The notes: generated from the letters alone by a model not told the origin. A DNA stretch of 64,000 nt from Pontibacter korlensis (GCF_000973725.1 NZ_CP009621.1:1958501-2022500); one strand, 5' to 3'; positions 39,806-49,758 are shown, numbered from the stretch's first letter. Numbers and translations are program-made.

Positions 39806-40699
39806 TTACTTTTTGGCTGAAGTAAATCTGAAGAACGTGCCTAAGGGCAGACGGCGGTTGCCACTGTCGTGTAGGTATAGTTCCCCAAGTTCTTCGTTCT
39901 GTACCTGGTCACCAAAAGTATCACGCATCAGGTTGTCCAGTACCATGGCCGAGAAACCTATAGAGTATAGGTTAATGAGCAGGAAATAGTCGGTGCCATC
40001 CAGCATACCGCGGCAGAGCTTGATCATCTCGTTCAGCTCATTCTCCAATTGCCATTTCTCACCATTCGGGCCACGGCCATAGGCGGGAGGATCCAGAATG
40101 ATGCCGTTATACTTATTGCCTCTCTTAACTTCGCGGCGGGCATACTTCATGGCGTCTTCCACTAGCCAGCGCACATTATCAAGGTTGCTGGCTTCCATGT
40201 TGTCTCGGGCCCAGAAATTTACCTGCTTTATAGAGTCGAGGTGGGTTACATCGGCGCCTGCAGCTTTAGCAGCCAGGGTGGCTGCACCAGTGTAGGCAAA
40301 CATGTTCAGCACCTTCGGCTGCGGTGTTTTCAGCTTTCGGGTGGTATCGTAAATATACTTCCAGTTGCTGTCCTGCTCCGGGAAAAGGCCTACGTGCTTG
40401 AAGGATGACAGGCCAAGGCGGAAACGCAGCTTCAGGTCGTTATAGTTGTAGTTAATAAACCATTGCTCAGGCATTCCTTTCTTCAGCTTCCACTGGCCCT
40501 TCTCCTGGCTGCCTTTGTCGCGGGTAAATACGGCCTGGGCTAATCGCTGCCATTCCTGCTCTGGCAGGTGCTTGTCCCAAATAGCCTGAGGCTCAGGGCG
40601 GGCCACATAATACTCGCCAAAACGCTCCAGCTTCTCAAAATTTCCAGAATCCACTAACTCGTAATCGGCCCAGTTTTCTGTTGTTAAAAAGGAATACAT
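39806..40699 (-). CDS. Class I SAM-dependent methyltransferase, RlmI-like (COG1092)
   Basis: A 297-residue methyltransferase resembling the catalytic part of RlmI, the 23S rRNA cytosine-C5 methylase. The SAM-binding motif VLNMFAYTGAATLAAKAAGA is near residue 125, followed by THLDSIKQVNFWARDN and the DPPAYGRGPNGEKW catalytic motif near 205. The N-terminal PUA domain of E. coli RlmI is missing. ATG at 40699 (MYSFLTTENWADYELVDSGN) is chosen over an upstream alternative start. It is divergent from dapF. Confidence 0.85.
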   Translation of the reverse strand: MYSFLTTENWADYELVDSGNFEKLERFGEYYVARPEPQAIWDKHLPEQEWQRLAQAVFTRDKGSQEKGQWKLKKGMPEQWFINYNYNDLKLRFRLGLSSFKHVGLFPEQDSNWKYIYDTTRKLKTPQPKVLNMFAYTGAATLAAKAAGADVTHLDSIKQVNFWARDNMEASNLDNVRWLVEDAMKYARREVKRGNKYNGIILDPPAYGRGPNGEKWQLENELNEMIKLCRGMLDGTDYFLLINLYSIGFSAMVLDNLMRDTFGDQVQNEELGELYLHDSGNRRLPLGTFFRFTSAKK

Positions 40700-40729
40700 A
40701 TCTTTGTTGTTTATTTCTGGCTTAGTGCC

Positions 40730-40764
40730 GGTTGGCGGCAAAAATACGCATTATCCGCCGAACC
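40730..40764. promoter_or_regulatory. GC-rich hairpin in the methyltransferase-dapF divergent region
   Basis: GGTTGGCGG (40730-40738) pairs with CCGCCGAACC (40755-40764) with one bulged G, in the 106 bp region between the two divergent start codons. It may be a leader hairpin or a dyad operator; nothing in the sequence decides. Confidence 0.35.
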
Positions 40765-40805
40765 TTAAAAAGGCACGCAGCCGCTGTTTTTTTTGTTACA
40801 TATAC

Positions 40806-41585
40806 ATGGCAATTAGCTTTTACAAGTACCAGGGCACGGGCAACGACTTCGTGATGGTAGACAATCGTAAACATGTTTTTCCGGCTGAGGATGAAGCACT
40901 GGTGAAGCATCTCTGCGACCGCCGCAAAGGTATTGGCGCAGATGGCCTTATTCTGTTGCAGGACCACCCGGATTATGACTTCGAGATGGTGTATTACAAC
41001 GCTGATGGCCGTGTAGGGTCCATGTGCGGCAACGGTGGGCGATGCACGGTACGCTTTGCACGCCAGTTGGGCGTTATTGAAGATGTGGCTTACTTTCTGG
41101 CTGCCGATGGGGAGCACCAGGCAAGTATAGAGCGTGAGCAGATCCACTTGAAAATGAATGATGTGAAGGAGGTGGAGCAGATAGGAGAGGATTACTACCT
41201 AAATACGGGTTCCCCACACTATGTGCGATTTGTAGAGGATGTACAAAACTTGGATGTTTACGAAGAGGGCCGGGCTATCCGCTACAACGAACGCTTTAAG
41301 GAAGTTGGCACAAACGTAAACTTTGTACAGCGCCTTTCTGACAACGAGATTTTTGTCCGCACCTATGAGCGTGGCGTCGAAGACGAAACATTATCTTGTG
41401 GTACAGGGGTAACTGCCTGTGCATTAGTGGCAAGTTTGAAAGGAATGCAAAGCCCGGTTAAAGTAAAAGTATTGGGCGGAGAGCTGCAGGTTGCTTTCGA
41501 GCAAAACGAAGATGGCAGCTTTAAACACATCTACCTGGTAGGACCGGCTAAGCAGGTATTTACCGGTTCCATTCCAATTCAGTAA
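40806..41585 (+). CDS. dapF: Diaminopimelate epimerase
   Basis: Converts LL- to meso-diaminopimelate for lysine and peptidoglycan synthesis; 259 residues. The two catalytic cysteines are in GSMCGNGGRC (C74) and LSCGTGVTAC. The FYKYQGTGNDFVMVDN start is typical and fixes ATG 40806; the upstream open frame has no similarity. A strong terminator follows. Confidence 0.97.
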   Translation: MAISFYKYQGTGNDFVMVDNRKHVFPAEDEALVKHLCDRRKGIGADGLILLQDHPDYDFEMVYYNADGRVGSMCGNGGRCTVRFARQLGVIEDVAYFLAADGEHQASIEREQIHLKMNDVKEVEQIGEDYYLNTGSPHYVRFVEDVQNLDVYEEGRAIRYNERFKEVGTNVNFVQRLSDNEIFVRTYERGVEDETLSCGTGVTACALVASLKGMQSPVKVKVLGGELQVAFEQNEDGSFKHIYLVGPAKQVFTGSIPIQ

Positions 41586-41610
41586 GTTATAGCTCATATC
41601 ACCTTTAGTG

Positions 41611-41650
41611 AAAGACTTTCAGCGGCTAAAGCTGAGAGTCTTTTCTTTTT
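41611..41650 (+). terminator. Intrinsic terminator after dapF
   Basis: AAAGACTTTCAGC (41611-41623) pairs with GCTGAGAGTCTTT (41631-41643), 13 bp with one G-U, loop of 7 nt, followed by TCTTTTT. Confidence 0.88.
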
Positions 41651-41682
41651 TATGTAGCTTGCTGTTGTATGAAGTATAAAAG

Positions 41683-42210
41683 TTGAATCGCGTGTTTCTG
41701 AAAGCCGACCAAACTTACCTCAGGGCACTGGAGCCCACTGACCTCGATTTTCTGTACTCACTGGAGAATGACACCTCCGTCTGGCACGTGGGAAATACAC
41801 TGGCCCCATACTCCAGGTTTGTGCTGGAGCAGTACCTTGAAAACGCTGCCCTAGATATCTACAATGTAAAGCAGCTGCGCCTGGTAATTTGTAATAACAG
41901 CAACGAAGCGATAGGAGCTATTGATCTGTTTGACTTTGAGCCGCTGCACCGAAGGGCAGGGGTCGGCATAGTGATAACAGCAGAATACCGTGGCAACGGA
42001 CATGCAAAAGAGGCACTAGGATTATTGTTGCACTACTGCCAGTATAAGCTGCAGCTGCACCAGGTATATTGTTCCGTAACTGCTACCAATCTGCCCAGTA
42101 TAAATCTCTTTACCCAAGCTGGATTTCAGCAGGTTGGTGTTCGTAAAGAGTGGCTGAGAACCCCTGATGGCTGGGAAGATGTAGTCGAAATGCAGTACTT
42201 GTGCAAATAA
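41683..42210 (+). CDS. GNAT family N-acetyltransferase (RimJ/RimL-like)
   Basis: A 175-residue acetyltransferase of the RimJ/RimL/SpeG branch: YLRALEPTDLDFLYSLEND at the N-terminus and the acetyl-CoA motif AGVGIVITAEYRGNGHAKEAL near residue 100, with NLPSINLFTQAGFQ after it. An in-frame stop at 41677-41679 means translation must begin at TTG 41683 or later, and TTG gives the expected N-terminus. The substrate is unknown. A second GNAT gene starts 11 bp downstream. Confidence 0.88.
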   Translation: MNRVFLKADQTYLRALEPTDLDFLYSLENDTSVWHVGNTLAPYSRFVLEQYLENAALDIYNVKQLRLVICNNSNEAIGAIDLFDFEPLHRRAGVGIVITAEYRGNGHAKEALGLLLHYCQYKLQLHQVYCSVTATNLPSINLFTQAGFQQVGVRKEWLRTPDGWEDVVEMQYLCK

Positions 42211-42221
42211 ACATCTCACGG

Positions 42222-42677
42222 ATGAGCATGATATACCGAAGAGCAACAGCTGCAGACATAGAAGGTATGTTTAGGGTACGGTTTGCTGTGCAGGAGAATA
42301 AGCTGTCAGACCCTTCGCTGGTTACGCACGAGATCTGCCGTCAAATGATCGAAGAGAGAGGTGCAGGCTGGGTTTGTGAGGTAGGCGGAGAAGCAGTAGG
42401 CTTTGCCATTGTAGACCTGAGCAAGGCAAACATCTGGGCACTGTTCATTGAGCCGGCTTACGAGAGGAAAGGCATCGGCAGGAAATTGCACGACGAGATG
42501 GTGGCGTGGGCTTTTGGGAAGGGGCTACGCAAGCTGTGGCTCGGCACTGACCCTGGTACTCGGGCCGAAGGATTTTACCGTAAAGCAGGCTGGAGAGCTA
42601 TAGGAAAAGAGGCGAACGGCGAAATTAAGTTTGAACTGGAGAAGCATAACTTTACCCCGGTGCAGGAGCCTGGATAA
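42222..42677 (+). CDS. GNAT family N-acetyltransferase
   Basis: A 151-residue acetyltransferase with IWALFIEPAYERKGIGRKLH as motif A and TRAEGFYRKAGWRAIG as motif B. It is not closely similar to the GNAT encoded before it, so the pair is not a recent duplication. The start may be ATG 42222 or 42228; a GTG at 42201 would overlap the preceding gene. The two genes probably share a transcript. Confidence 0.85.
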   Translation: MSMIYRRATAADIEGMFRVRFAVQENKLSDPSLVTHEICRQMIEERGAGWVCEVGGEAVGFAIVDLSKANIWALFIEPAYERKGIGRKLHDEMVAWAFGKGLRKLWLGTDPGTRAEGFYRKAGWRAIGKEANGEIKFELEKHNFTPVQEPG

Positions 42678-42720
42678 AGATAGCAGGAGAAAGCGGGTAA
42701 TTCAGAATACTGAACTTCTG

Positions 42721-42820
42721 CCACTATGCCACTTGTTACCTATTATGGCATAGCCAATTAAGCACTGTAAAGCTAAATAGTAAAACCACTATGCTTTATC
42801 GGTAATTATGGCAGACAGGC
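42721..42820 (+). repeat. Pair of 35 bp imperfect direct repeats upstream of secA
   Basis: Two units, 42721-42755 and 42786-42820, start 65 bp apart. Each begins CCACTATGC and contains ATTATGGCA about 10-12 nt later. In the first unit CTATGCCA (42724-42731) and TGGCATAG (42746-42753) form an 8 bp inverted repeat. They lie 60-160 bp before the secA promoter-like box and could be operators or leader structures. Confidence 0.55.
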
Positions 42821-42881
42821 TATGCACTACTCGTTCTGGTACTGTTTTAGTACAGAGCGTTAGATATATCGGAAAAAAGGC

Positions 42882-42889
42882 TATTTTTG
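42882..42889 (+). promoter_or_regulatory. Probable secA promoter -7 box
   Basis: TATTTTTG matches TAnnTTTG and gives a leader of about 40 nt to the ATG at 42935. The -33 box is not clear. Confidence 0.45.
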
Positions 42890-42934
42890 ACGATATTGCG
42901 AACAGAAGAATTTATTTAAGAACAACATATACAT

Positions 42935-45900
42935 ATGTTTGATTTTATCGGTAAAACCGTTGCGAAACTATTCGGTACTAAATCCGACAGAGATATAAAA
43001 GAGGTTATCCCCTACGTATCTAAAATTAATGAAGAGTACGCCAAGCTTAATACGCTCACCGATGATGAGCTTCGTCAGAAGACCTTTGAGATAAAAGGCA
43101 TTATTGATGAGCGTCTGAAATCTATTGATGATAAGATTGCGGCTTTGCATAAGCGCATTGCTGATGAGCCGGAGCTGAACATTGTGCAGAAGGAGAACAT
43201 CTTTTCTGAAATAGATGAGCTGGAGAAGGAGCGCAACAAGGAGCTGGAAGTAGTACTGATGGAGGTGCTTCCTACCGGTTTTGCCATCGTAAAAGAAACA
43301 TCCCGCCGCTGGAAAGAGAATGGCAAGTTAGTAGTAACTGCTACCGACCATGACCGCATGATTGCTGCCCGCAAACCAAACGTACAGCTAGACGGCGATA
43401 AAGCTGTGTGGGCTAACAAATGGATGGCTGCCGGCAATGAAATCACCTGGGATATGCTGCACTACGATGTACAGCTGATCGGTGGTATTGTGCTGCACCA
43501 GGGTAAGATTGCCGAGATGGCCACAGGTGAGGGTAAGACATTGGTGGCTACGTTGCCTGCTTACCTTAATGCCTTGGCTAAGCGTGGTGTACACGTAGTA
43601 ACTGTAAACGACTACCTGGCCCGCCGTGACTCTGAGTGGATGGCGCCGTTGTTTGAGTTTCATGGCCTGACTATCGACTGTATCGATAAGCACCAGCCAA
43701 ACTCCGAGGCTCGCCGCAACGCTTACAAAGCAGATATTACCTACGGTACTAACAACGAGTTCGGCTTTGATTACCTGCGCGACAACATGGCCCGCGAGCC
43801 GCAAGACCTGGTGCAGCGTAAGCACCACTATGCGATGGTCGATGAGGTAGACTCTGTATTGATCGACGATGCCCGTACGCCATTGATTATCTCTGGTCCG
43901 GTGCCACGTGGCGATGAGCATGAGTTTTATCAGCTGAAGCCACGCATTGCGATGCTGGTAGATGCTCAGCGCAAAGTAGTACAGAACTTCCTGACAGAGG
44001 CCAAGCGCCTGATCAAGGAAGGTAACACACAGGATGGTGGCCTTGCCTTGTTCCGTGCTTACCGTGGTCTACCAAAGAGCAAGCCGCTGATCAAGTTCCT
44101 GAGCGAAACTGGTAACCGTGCTATCATGCAGAAGGTGGAGAACTTCTACCTGCAGGATAACTCACGTCAGATGCCGGAGGCCGATGAGCCGCTGTACTTC
44201 ACTATTGATGAGAAGCACAACCAGATAGAGCTTACAGAAAAAGGTATTGACCTGATTACTGGTCAGGGTGAAGATCCTAACTTCTTCATCATGCCGGATA
44301 TCGGTACTGAGATTGCCAACATCGAGAATGATAACTCGCTTTCTCATGACGAGCAACTGCATGCAAAAGAGAAGCTGATTGCTGATTTCCAGGAGAAGTC
44401 GAAGCGTATCCATACTATCAACCAATTGCTGAAGGCTTATACTCTATTCGAGAAGGATACAGAGTATATTGTAACGCCTGACCATAAAGTGAAGATCGTA
44501 GATGAGCAGACTGGCCGTGTAATGGAAGGTCGTCGTTACTCGGATGGCCTGCACCAGGCAATTGAGGCGAAAGAAAACGTGAAGGTAGAGGATGCCACAC
44601 AAACTTACGCTACCGTTACGCTGCAGAACTACTTCCGTATGTACCACAAACTTTCTGGTATGACGGGTACTGCCGAAACAGAAGCAGGTGAGTTCTGGGA
44701 TATATATAAGTTGGATGTAGTGGTAATTCCAACTAACCGCCCAATCCAAAGAAAAGACGAGCACGACAAAGTATATAAGACAACGCGTGAGAAGTATAAC
44801 GCTGTTGCCGATGAAATTGTAGAGTTAACGCAGGCAGGGCGTCCGGTGCTGGTGGGTACTACTTCGGTAGAGATATCAGAGCTCCTGAGCCGTATGCTGA
44901 AGTTGCGCAACATCAAGCACCAGGTACTGAACGCCAAGCTGCACCAGAAAGAGGCTGAGATTGTAGCTGAAGCAGGTAAGCCGGGTACAGTAACCATCGC
45001 TACAAACATGGCCGGTCGTGGTACAGACATTAAGCTTACTGCAGAGGCGAAGGCTGCCGGTGGTTTGGCCATTATTGGTACAGAGCGCCATGAGTCTCGC
45101 CGTGTAGACCGTCAGCTTCGTGGTCGTGCCGGTCGTCAGGGTGATCCAGGTTCTTCTCAGTTCTTCGTGTCACTGGAAGATAACCTGATGCGCTTGTTCG
45201 GCTCTGACCGTATTGCCCGCCTAATGGACCGTATGGGCCTTGAAGAAGGTGAGGTGATTCAGCACTCTATGATCACGAACTCTATCGAGCGTGCTCAGAA
45301 GAAAGTAGAGGAAAACAACTTTGGTATGCGTAAGCGCCTGCTGGAGTATGATGATGTGATGAACGCACAGCGCGAGGTGGTGTACAAGCGCCGCAGAAAC
45401 GCACTGTATGGCGAGCGCCTGGAGCTGGATATCTGGAACATGATCTACGATATCAGCGAAGATGTAGTAGTAAGCTACAAAAACACCAGCGACTATGAGA
45501 ACTTCCAGCTGCATATCCTGCGCGTGTTTGGTATCGAGTCTGCTATAACTGAGGAAGAATTTAGAAGCACAGCGGCTAACCAGCTGGCAGAGCGCCTTTA
45601 CAACGAGGCTCTGAACCACTACCTGAACCGCAACAAGCAAATTGCTGCACAGGCTTACCCAATCATCTCTGACATCCACCAGAACCGTGGGCCGATGATT
45701 GAGAACGTAGCTGTACCGTTTACCGATGGTAAGCGCCAATTGGCAGCCGTTGCTAACCTGACTAAGGCTTACGAGACACAGGGTCTTGAGCTGATCCGTT
45801 CAATGGAGAAGATCATTTCACTGGGTACAATTGACCAAGCCTGGACAGAGCACCTGCGCCAGATGGATGACCTGAAGCAGAGTGTGCAGAATGCCGTATA

Positions 45901-46309
45901 CGAGCAGAAAGACCCGCTATTGATCTACAAGTTCGAGTCGTTTGAGCTGTTCAAGCGCATGATCGGAAAAGTGAACGAGCAAACAATTCAGTTCCTGTTC
46001 CACGCGTTTATACCAGTGCAGGCGCCAGAGCAAGTACAGCAGCCGGTAAGACCGCCAATGGCTCCCAAGCCTCCGGTACTGAAAGAGCAAAAGCAGGAAG
46101 TACACTCTTCATTGGAGGATGAGCAAGGCCATACAACAGCGCCTGCCGCCGAACCTGAAAAGATCTTGCCGGCCCACTCACAGAAGATGGCAGGCAGAAA
46201 CGACAGGGTAAGCGTGCAATATAACGATGGCCGTGTGCTGAAAGACGTGAAGTTCAAAACGGTAGAAGAAGATCTTCAAAACAACCGTTGCGTATTGATA
46301 GAAGATTAA
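42935..46309 (+). CDS. secA: Preprotein translocase ATPase SecA
   Basis: The motor of Sec export, 1124 residues; long, as in other Bacteroidota. Walker A is in [17 protein letters not shown] near residue 195, the DEAD-like motif in [18 protein letters not shown], and helicase motif VI in [15 protein letters not shown]. The preprotein cross-linking domain is enlarged by insertions between residues 330 and 480. The C-terminus is Pro/Glu-rich and ends without the zinc-binding CxCx(8)CH tail of E. coli SecA, though a final short conserved block ([20 protein letters not shown]) is present. Its channel partner SecY is at 22 kb. Confidence 0.98.
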   Translation: MFDFIGKTVAKLFGTKSDRDIKEVIPYVSKINEEYAKLNTLTDDELRQKTFEIKGIIDERLKSIDDKIAALHKRIADEPELNIVQKENIFSEIDELEKERNKELEVVLMEVLPTGFAIVKETSRRWKENGKLVVTATDHDRMIAARKPNVQLDGDKAVWANKWMAAGNEITWDMLHYDVQLIGGIVLHQGKIAEMATGEGKTLVATLPAYLNALAKRGVHVVTVNDYLARRDSEWMAPLFEFHGLTIDCIDKHQPNSEARRNAYKADITYGTNNEFGFDYLRDNMAREPQDLVQRKHHYAMVDEVDSVLIDDARTPLIISGPVPRGDEHEFYQLKPRIAMLVDAQRKVVQNFLTEAKRLIKEGNTQDGGLALFRAYRGLPKSKPLIKFLSETGNRAIMQKVENFYLQDNSRQMPEADEPLYFTIDEKHNQIELTEKGIDLITGQGEDPNFFIMPDIGTEIANIENDNSLSHDEQLHAKEKLIADFQEKSKRIHTINQLLKAYTLFEKDTEYIVTPDHKVKIVDEQTGRVMEGRRYSDGLHQAIEAKENVKVEDATQTYATVTLQNYFRMYHKLSGMTGTAETEAGEFWDIYKLDVVVIPTNRPIQRKDEHDKVYKTTREKYNAVADEIVELTQAGRPVLVGTTSVEISELLSRMLKLRNIKHQVLNAKLHQKEAEIVAEAGKPGTVTIATNMAGRGTDIKLTAEAKAAGGLAIIGTERHESRRVDRQLRGRAGRQGDPGSSQFFVSLEDNLMRLFGSDRIARLMDRMGLEEGEVIQHSMITNSIERAQKKVEENNFGMRKRLLEYDDVMNAQREVVYKRRRNALYGERLELDIWNMIYDISEDVVVSYKNTSDYENFQLHILRVFGIESAITEEEFRSTAANQLAERLYNEALNHYLNRNKQIAAQAYPIISDIHQNRGPMIENVAVPFTDGKRQLAAVANLTKAYETQGLELIRSMEKIISLGTIDQAWTEHLRQMDDLKQSVQNAVYEQKDPLLIYKFESFELFKRMIGKVNEQTIQFLFHAFIPVQAPEQVQQPVRPPMAPKPPVLKEQKQEVHSSLEDEQGHTTAPAAEPEKILPAHSQKMAGRNDRVSVQYNDGRVLKDVKFKTVEEDLQNNRCVLIED

Positions 46310-46317
46310 AAAGAAGC

Positions 46318-46350
46318 AAGCAGCCACTAAGTATAAATTAGTGGCTGCTT
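46318..46350 (+). terminator. Intrinsic terminator after secA
   Basis: AAGCAGCCACTAA (46318-46330) pairs perfectly with TTAGTGGCTGCTT (46338-46350) around a GTATAAA loop. The T-run is short. Confidence 0.8.
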
Positions 46351-46422
46351 TATGTTTGATTTGGCAGAGGATGTAGGAGGGAAATTTTCCTGTCTTATGT
46401 CCTTTGTCTTTTATCTAACGTT

Positions 46423-47094
46423 ATGTCAGGAGAAGATATAGCATCTTTCATAGACCACACGCTTCTGCGCCCCGATGCTACAGTTGAGCAGGTGCACCAG
46501 CTCTGTGACGAAGCCCGAAGCTACGGCTTTGCAGCTGTTTGTGTGCCGCCATGCTATGTGCAGGAGGCAAATACCAGGTTAGGTGTAGGCGCACAGGTCA
46601 AAATAGCCACAGTAGTGGGCTTTCCGCTGGGGTATCATCACCACAAAGTAAAATTTCTGGAGACGCACCAGGCAATAGAAGACGGTGCTACCGAGATAGA
46701 CGTGGTAATGAACATCTCATACTTTAAGTCTGGCAGGTATAAGGAAGTAGAGAATGAGCTGAGCGACCTTGCAAAGTTCTGCCATATGAAAGAAGCGGAG
46801 CTCAAGGTAATCATCGAGACAGCCCTGCTAACAGAGGATGAGATCGTTAAAGCCTGCAGCATTTGCACCAGTGCCGGAGCCGATTATGTGAAAACATCTA
46901 CAGGTTTTGCAGCCAAAGGAGCAACTGTAGAGCATATAAAGCTGATGCGCCGTGTGCTGCCTAGTAGAATGAAAATAAAAGCATCCGGAGGTATAAGAAC
47001 AGCGCCAGAAGCGGAAGCATTGATAAGAGCCGGAGCCGATAGATTGGGCTGCTCGGCCAGCATACAGATCGTTACTTATGAACAGAACTCTTAA
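46423..47094 (+). CDS. deoC: Deoxyribose-phosphate aldolase
   Basis: Cleaves 2-deoxyribose-5-phosphate to glyceraldehyde-3-phosphate and acetaldehyde; 223 residues. The Schiff-base lysine is in DYVKTSTGFAAKGAT near residue 152, and a second catalytic lysine in MKIKASGGIRT. FIDHTLLRPDAT opens the barrel. The last 17 bases overlap the start of the next gene, so the two are translationally coupled. Confidence 0.96.
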   Translation: MSGEDIASFIDHTLLRPDATVEQVHQLCDEARSYGFAAVCVPPCYVQEANTRLGVGAQVKIATVVGFPLGYHHHKVKFLETHQAIEDGATEIDVVMNISYFKSGRYKEVENELSDLAKFCHMKEAELKVIIETALLTEDEIVKACSICTSAGADYVKTSTGFAAKGATVEHIKLMRRVLPSRMKIKASGGIRTAPEAEALIRAGADRLGCSASIQIVTYEQNS

Positions 47095-47593
47095 TTTTAT
47101 TCTTGTAGTGCTGCTTCTTGCAAGCACCTCTTGTGCTTCTTCTAAAGGCGGAGGGCGTATAGGAAGCGAGGCAAAAATAGGAGGTGGCAAAGCTGATAAA
47201 GTAGTAGAAGACCTGAGCCAGTACAGACCAAGATATGAAGTAGCAGAAACTGCGCCTGTAGCACGCATTGAGCCAACCCGGCACAATAACGACCAGGTGG
47301 CCGTGCTAATGGATACAGTAGCTAGCGTAAACAAAAACATCCGCTATGCTCAGGGGTATCGCATTCTGGCATACAATGGTTCTGAGCGCCAAACTGTGAT
47401 GAACCTGCGAAAGTCCATCATCTCCAGAGTGCCGGATGTACAGGATTACCTGACGTACCAACAGCCTAATTTCCGCCTGATGGTAGGTGACTTTTTCAGT
47501 AGGGTAGAGGCACAGCAGGTGCTGAACCAGGTCTCTGACCTGATTCCGAATGCTCAGATTGTACAGGATAAGATTAACATTCGGAAAAATTAA
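47078..47593 (+). CDS. Lipoprotein with a SPOR-like C-terminal domain
   Basis: A 171-residue exported protein. A lipobox (LLLASTSC, Cys19) follows a hydrophobic signal, so it should be a lipoprotein. The C-terminal 80 residues (GYRILAYNGSERQTVMNLRK, later FRLMVGDFFSRVEAQQVLNQ) have the pattern of SPOR peptidoglycan-binding domains, which recognise denuded septal glycan. The start overlaps deoC by 17 bases. Such deoC-SPOR pairs suggest a shared transcript rather than a shared pathway. Confidence 0.8.
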   Translation: MNRTLNFILVVLLLASTSCASSKGGGRIGSEAKIGGGKADKVVEDLSQYRPRYEVAETAPVARIEPTRHNNDQVAVLMDTVASVNKNIRYAQGYRILAYNGSERQTVMNLRKSIISRVPDVQDYLTYQQPNFRLMVGDFFSRVEAQQVLNQVSDLIPNAQIVQDKINIRKN

Positions 47594-47622
47594 CAACGGA
47601 GCTTTTTATAGTAGCCGATAAT

Positions 47623-47660
47623 AAAAACGTTGTAGTCAGAAGTGGCTGCAGCGTTTTTTT
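47623..47660 (+). terminator. Intrinsic terminator after the SPOR lipoprotein gene
   Basis: 47623-47637 pairs with 47644-47658 through 15 bp with three G-U pairs around a 6 nt loop, ending in a run of seven Ts. Confidence 0.8.
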
Positions 47661-47682
47661 ATTTTAGTAACTTACACCAGTT

Positions 47683-47702
47683 GCACGAGCACTAGCTTGT
47701 GC
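47683..47702 (+). promoter_or_regulatory. Leader hairpin before the M20 gene
   Basis: GCACGAGC (47683-47690) pairs with GCTTGTGC (47695-47702) with one G-U around ACTA, ending 18 nt before the ATG at 47721. Confidence 0.35.
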
Positions 47703-47720
47703 CATGTAAAAGAGAATTTC

Positions 47721-48911
47721 ATGTCGATTTCAACAGATAAAGTAAAAGAGCTTGCCAAAGCTTATGCGCCTGAAACCGTGCAGGTGCGTCGTCATATCCA
47801 TGCAAATCCAGAGCTTTCGTTTGAAGAGCACAACACTTCTGCCTATGTAAAGCAGGTACTGCAGGGCTATGGCATAGAGGCTGAAAGTATGGCTAATACT
47901 GGTTTAGTAGCCTTGATAAAGGGAAGGAACCCTGAAAAGAAAACCATCGCTTTAAGAGCTGATATGGATGCTTTGCCTATTGTGGAGGCAAATGAGGTAG
48001 AGTACAAATCAAAAAATGAAGGTGTGATGCATGCCTGTGGTCACGATGTGCATACAGCCTCTGTACTTGGTACGGCACGCATACTTCAGGAGCTGCGCGA
48101 TGAATTTGAAGGTACAATTAAACTGGTTTTTCAGCCAGGTGAGGAGAAGTTTCCAGGGGGCGCATCTATCATGATCAAAGAAGGTGTGCTACAGAATCCG
48201 GCTCCAGAAAGTATAATTGGGCAGCACGTATTTCCGTTACTGCCTGCCGGTAAAGTAGGCTTCCGCTCCGGTATGTACATGGCCAGTGCCGACGAAATCT
48301 ATATCACCGTGAAAGGAAAAGGAGGGCACGCTGCCATTCCGGAGATGAATATAGACCCGGTGCTGATTACCTCACACCTTATTGTGGCACTGCAGCAGAT
48401 TGTAAGCCGCCATGCCAGCCCAAAGGTGCCTACGGTGTTGTCTTTTGGCAAGGTAGAAGCAAAGGGGGCCACCAATGTTATCCCGAATGAGGTAAGGCTG
48501 GAGGGCACCTTCCGAACTATGAATGAAGAGTGGCGTCGCGAGGCTCATCAAAAAATCAAGAAGCTTGCCGAGAGCCTCTGCGAAAGTATGGGCGGCAGCT
48601 GCGATATTGACATCAAGAACGGCTATCCTTTTCTGCAAAACGACCCTACAGTTACAGGTACCGCGCGTGCTGCGGCCGAAGTATACTTAGGTGAGGATAA
48701 CGTTGTGGACCTAGACCTGTGGATGGGAGCAGAAGACTTTTCCTACTATACCCAGCAGGTACCAGCGTGTTTCTACCGACTTGGTACCCGCAACGAAGAG
48801 CGCGGCATTACCTCAGGAGTACATACCCCAACGTTTGATGTAGACGAGGCTGCTGTTGAAACAGGGATAGGCCTGATGGCATGGATAGCGCTGCAGGAGC
48901 TGAATGCCTAA
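47721..48911 (+). CDS. M20 family amidohydrolase (hippurate/N-acyl amino acid hydrolase type)
   Basis: A metal-dependent hydrolase of 396 residues that removes acyl groups from amino acids or similar amides. Metal ligands are in MHACGHDVHTAS near residue 105 and QPGEEKFPGGA near 142, with the closing GAEDFSYY near 340. The dimerisation domain (KGKGGHAAIPEMNIDPV) is intact. ATG 47721 is preferred to an upstream GTG. Natural substrate is unknown. Confidence 0.93.
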   Translation: MSISTDKVKELAKAYAPETVQVRRHIHANPELSFEEHNTSAYVKQVLQGYGIEAESMANTGLVALIKGRNPEKKTIALRADMDALPIVEANEVEYKSKNEGVMHACGHDVHTASVLGTARILQELRDEFEGTIKLVFQPGEEKFPGGASIMIKEGVLQNPAPESIIGQHVFPLLPAGKVGFRSGMYMASADEIYITVKGKGGHAAIPEMNIDPVLITSHLIVALQQIVSRHASPKVPTVLSFGKVEAKGATNVIPNEVRLEGTFRTMNEEWRREAHQKIKKLAESLCESMGGSCDIDIKNGYPFLQNDPTVTGTARAAAEVYLGEDNVVDLDLWMGAEDFSYYTQQVPACFYRLGTRNEERGITSGVHTPTFDVDEAAVETGIGLMAWIALQELNA

Positions 48912-48963
48912 TATATATTACATGACCTATGCCGAGGGTTGATTAGCCTTAGTTAAATTTAAT

Positions 48964-49758
48964 ATGAAGAAACTATACTTTGTACTTCTGCTGCTTTTGC
49001 CAACGCTGGCACAGGCTCAGAGCAAAATTTCTGCGTCAACTACCATCTGGCCGGAGCTGCAGATAAGCTACGGCTTAGGTGAGGAAGGGCTACTGTTTCT
49101 GCGCAATAGCTACCGCATCAACACCGACAGCGATTTCAACGACCTGAAGGAAACAGGACCACTGAGTAGCTTTGAGCGTGTAGAGCTAAGTTTAGGGTAT
49201 GAGCACACTTTAACGGAGCATTGGCGTGGCGGAGCTTTACTTCGTTATGCAGCCGAAGACTATCCTAAAACGCTTTTTTATACTTTGTTCCTGCGCCACA
49301 ACGGTAGCATTAAAGGCCTGTACTTTAACAAGCAGCTCCTGTTTGAGTATGTAGACCAGGAAGAGCAAGATACTTTTGGCCGCTTCCGTTTGTCAGCAGA
49401 GTTGGGAAAACGCCTTCCGCTTGGAAGCAGGTTTGTTACTCCTAGTATAAACTACGAAGCAATGCTGCGCTCTAGCCTTGGCAAGCAGTACGATGGGAGG
49501 CCGCAGGAACGTACCATTGATAGAACGCGTCTGCGTCTGAGCCTGAACTATGAGCTTACCGAGAAGCTCCGTATAAACCCATACTTTATGCGGCAAACGG
49601 ACCACTACTATGTGCTTATTGCACCTGTTTATGATGAGCAGGGCAAACTAGTGGAGGACGGATATACTACCAAGCGCAATCGAATCACACCTGTGGTGGG
49701 GTTGGAGCTAAAGTATAGCTTTAACCGTACTCCTAATACTGCCAGTTTTACCTACTAA
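48964..49758 (+). CDS. DUF2490 family outer-membrane beta-barrel protein
   Basis: A 264-residue exported protein with a signal peptide (MKKLYFVLLLLLPTLAQA, cut before QS). The rest alternates hydrophobic and polar residues in amphipathic strands such as VELSLGYEHTLTEHWRGGAL and RLRLSLNYELTEKLRINPYF, and it ends in aromatic-rich strands, as expected for a barrel of the DUF2490 kind. No enzymatic motif is seen. The stop codon lies inside an inverted repeat that may act as its terminator. Confidence 0.8.
   Translation: MKKLYFVLLLLLPTLAQAQSKISASTTIWPELQISYGLGEEGLLFLRNSYRINTDSDFNDLKETGPLSSFERVELSLGYEHTLTEHWRGGALLRYAAEDYPKTLFYTLFLRHNGSIKGLYFNKQLLFEYVDQEEQDTFGRFRLSAELGKRLPLGSRFVTPSINYEAMLRSSLGKQYDGRPQERTIDRTRLRLSLNYELTEKLRINPYFMRQTDHYYVLIAPVYDEQGKLVEDGYTTKRNRITPVVGLELKYSFNRTPNTASFTY

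Noticed and set aside
41683-42677. Two GNAT genes as a tandem duplication
   Set aside because: Outside the general acetyl-CoA motif the two proteins differ in length, N-terminus and core strands, so they are neighbours rather than recent copies.
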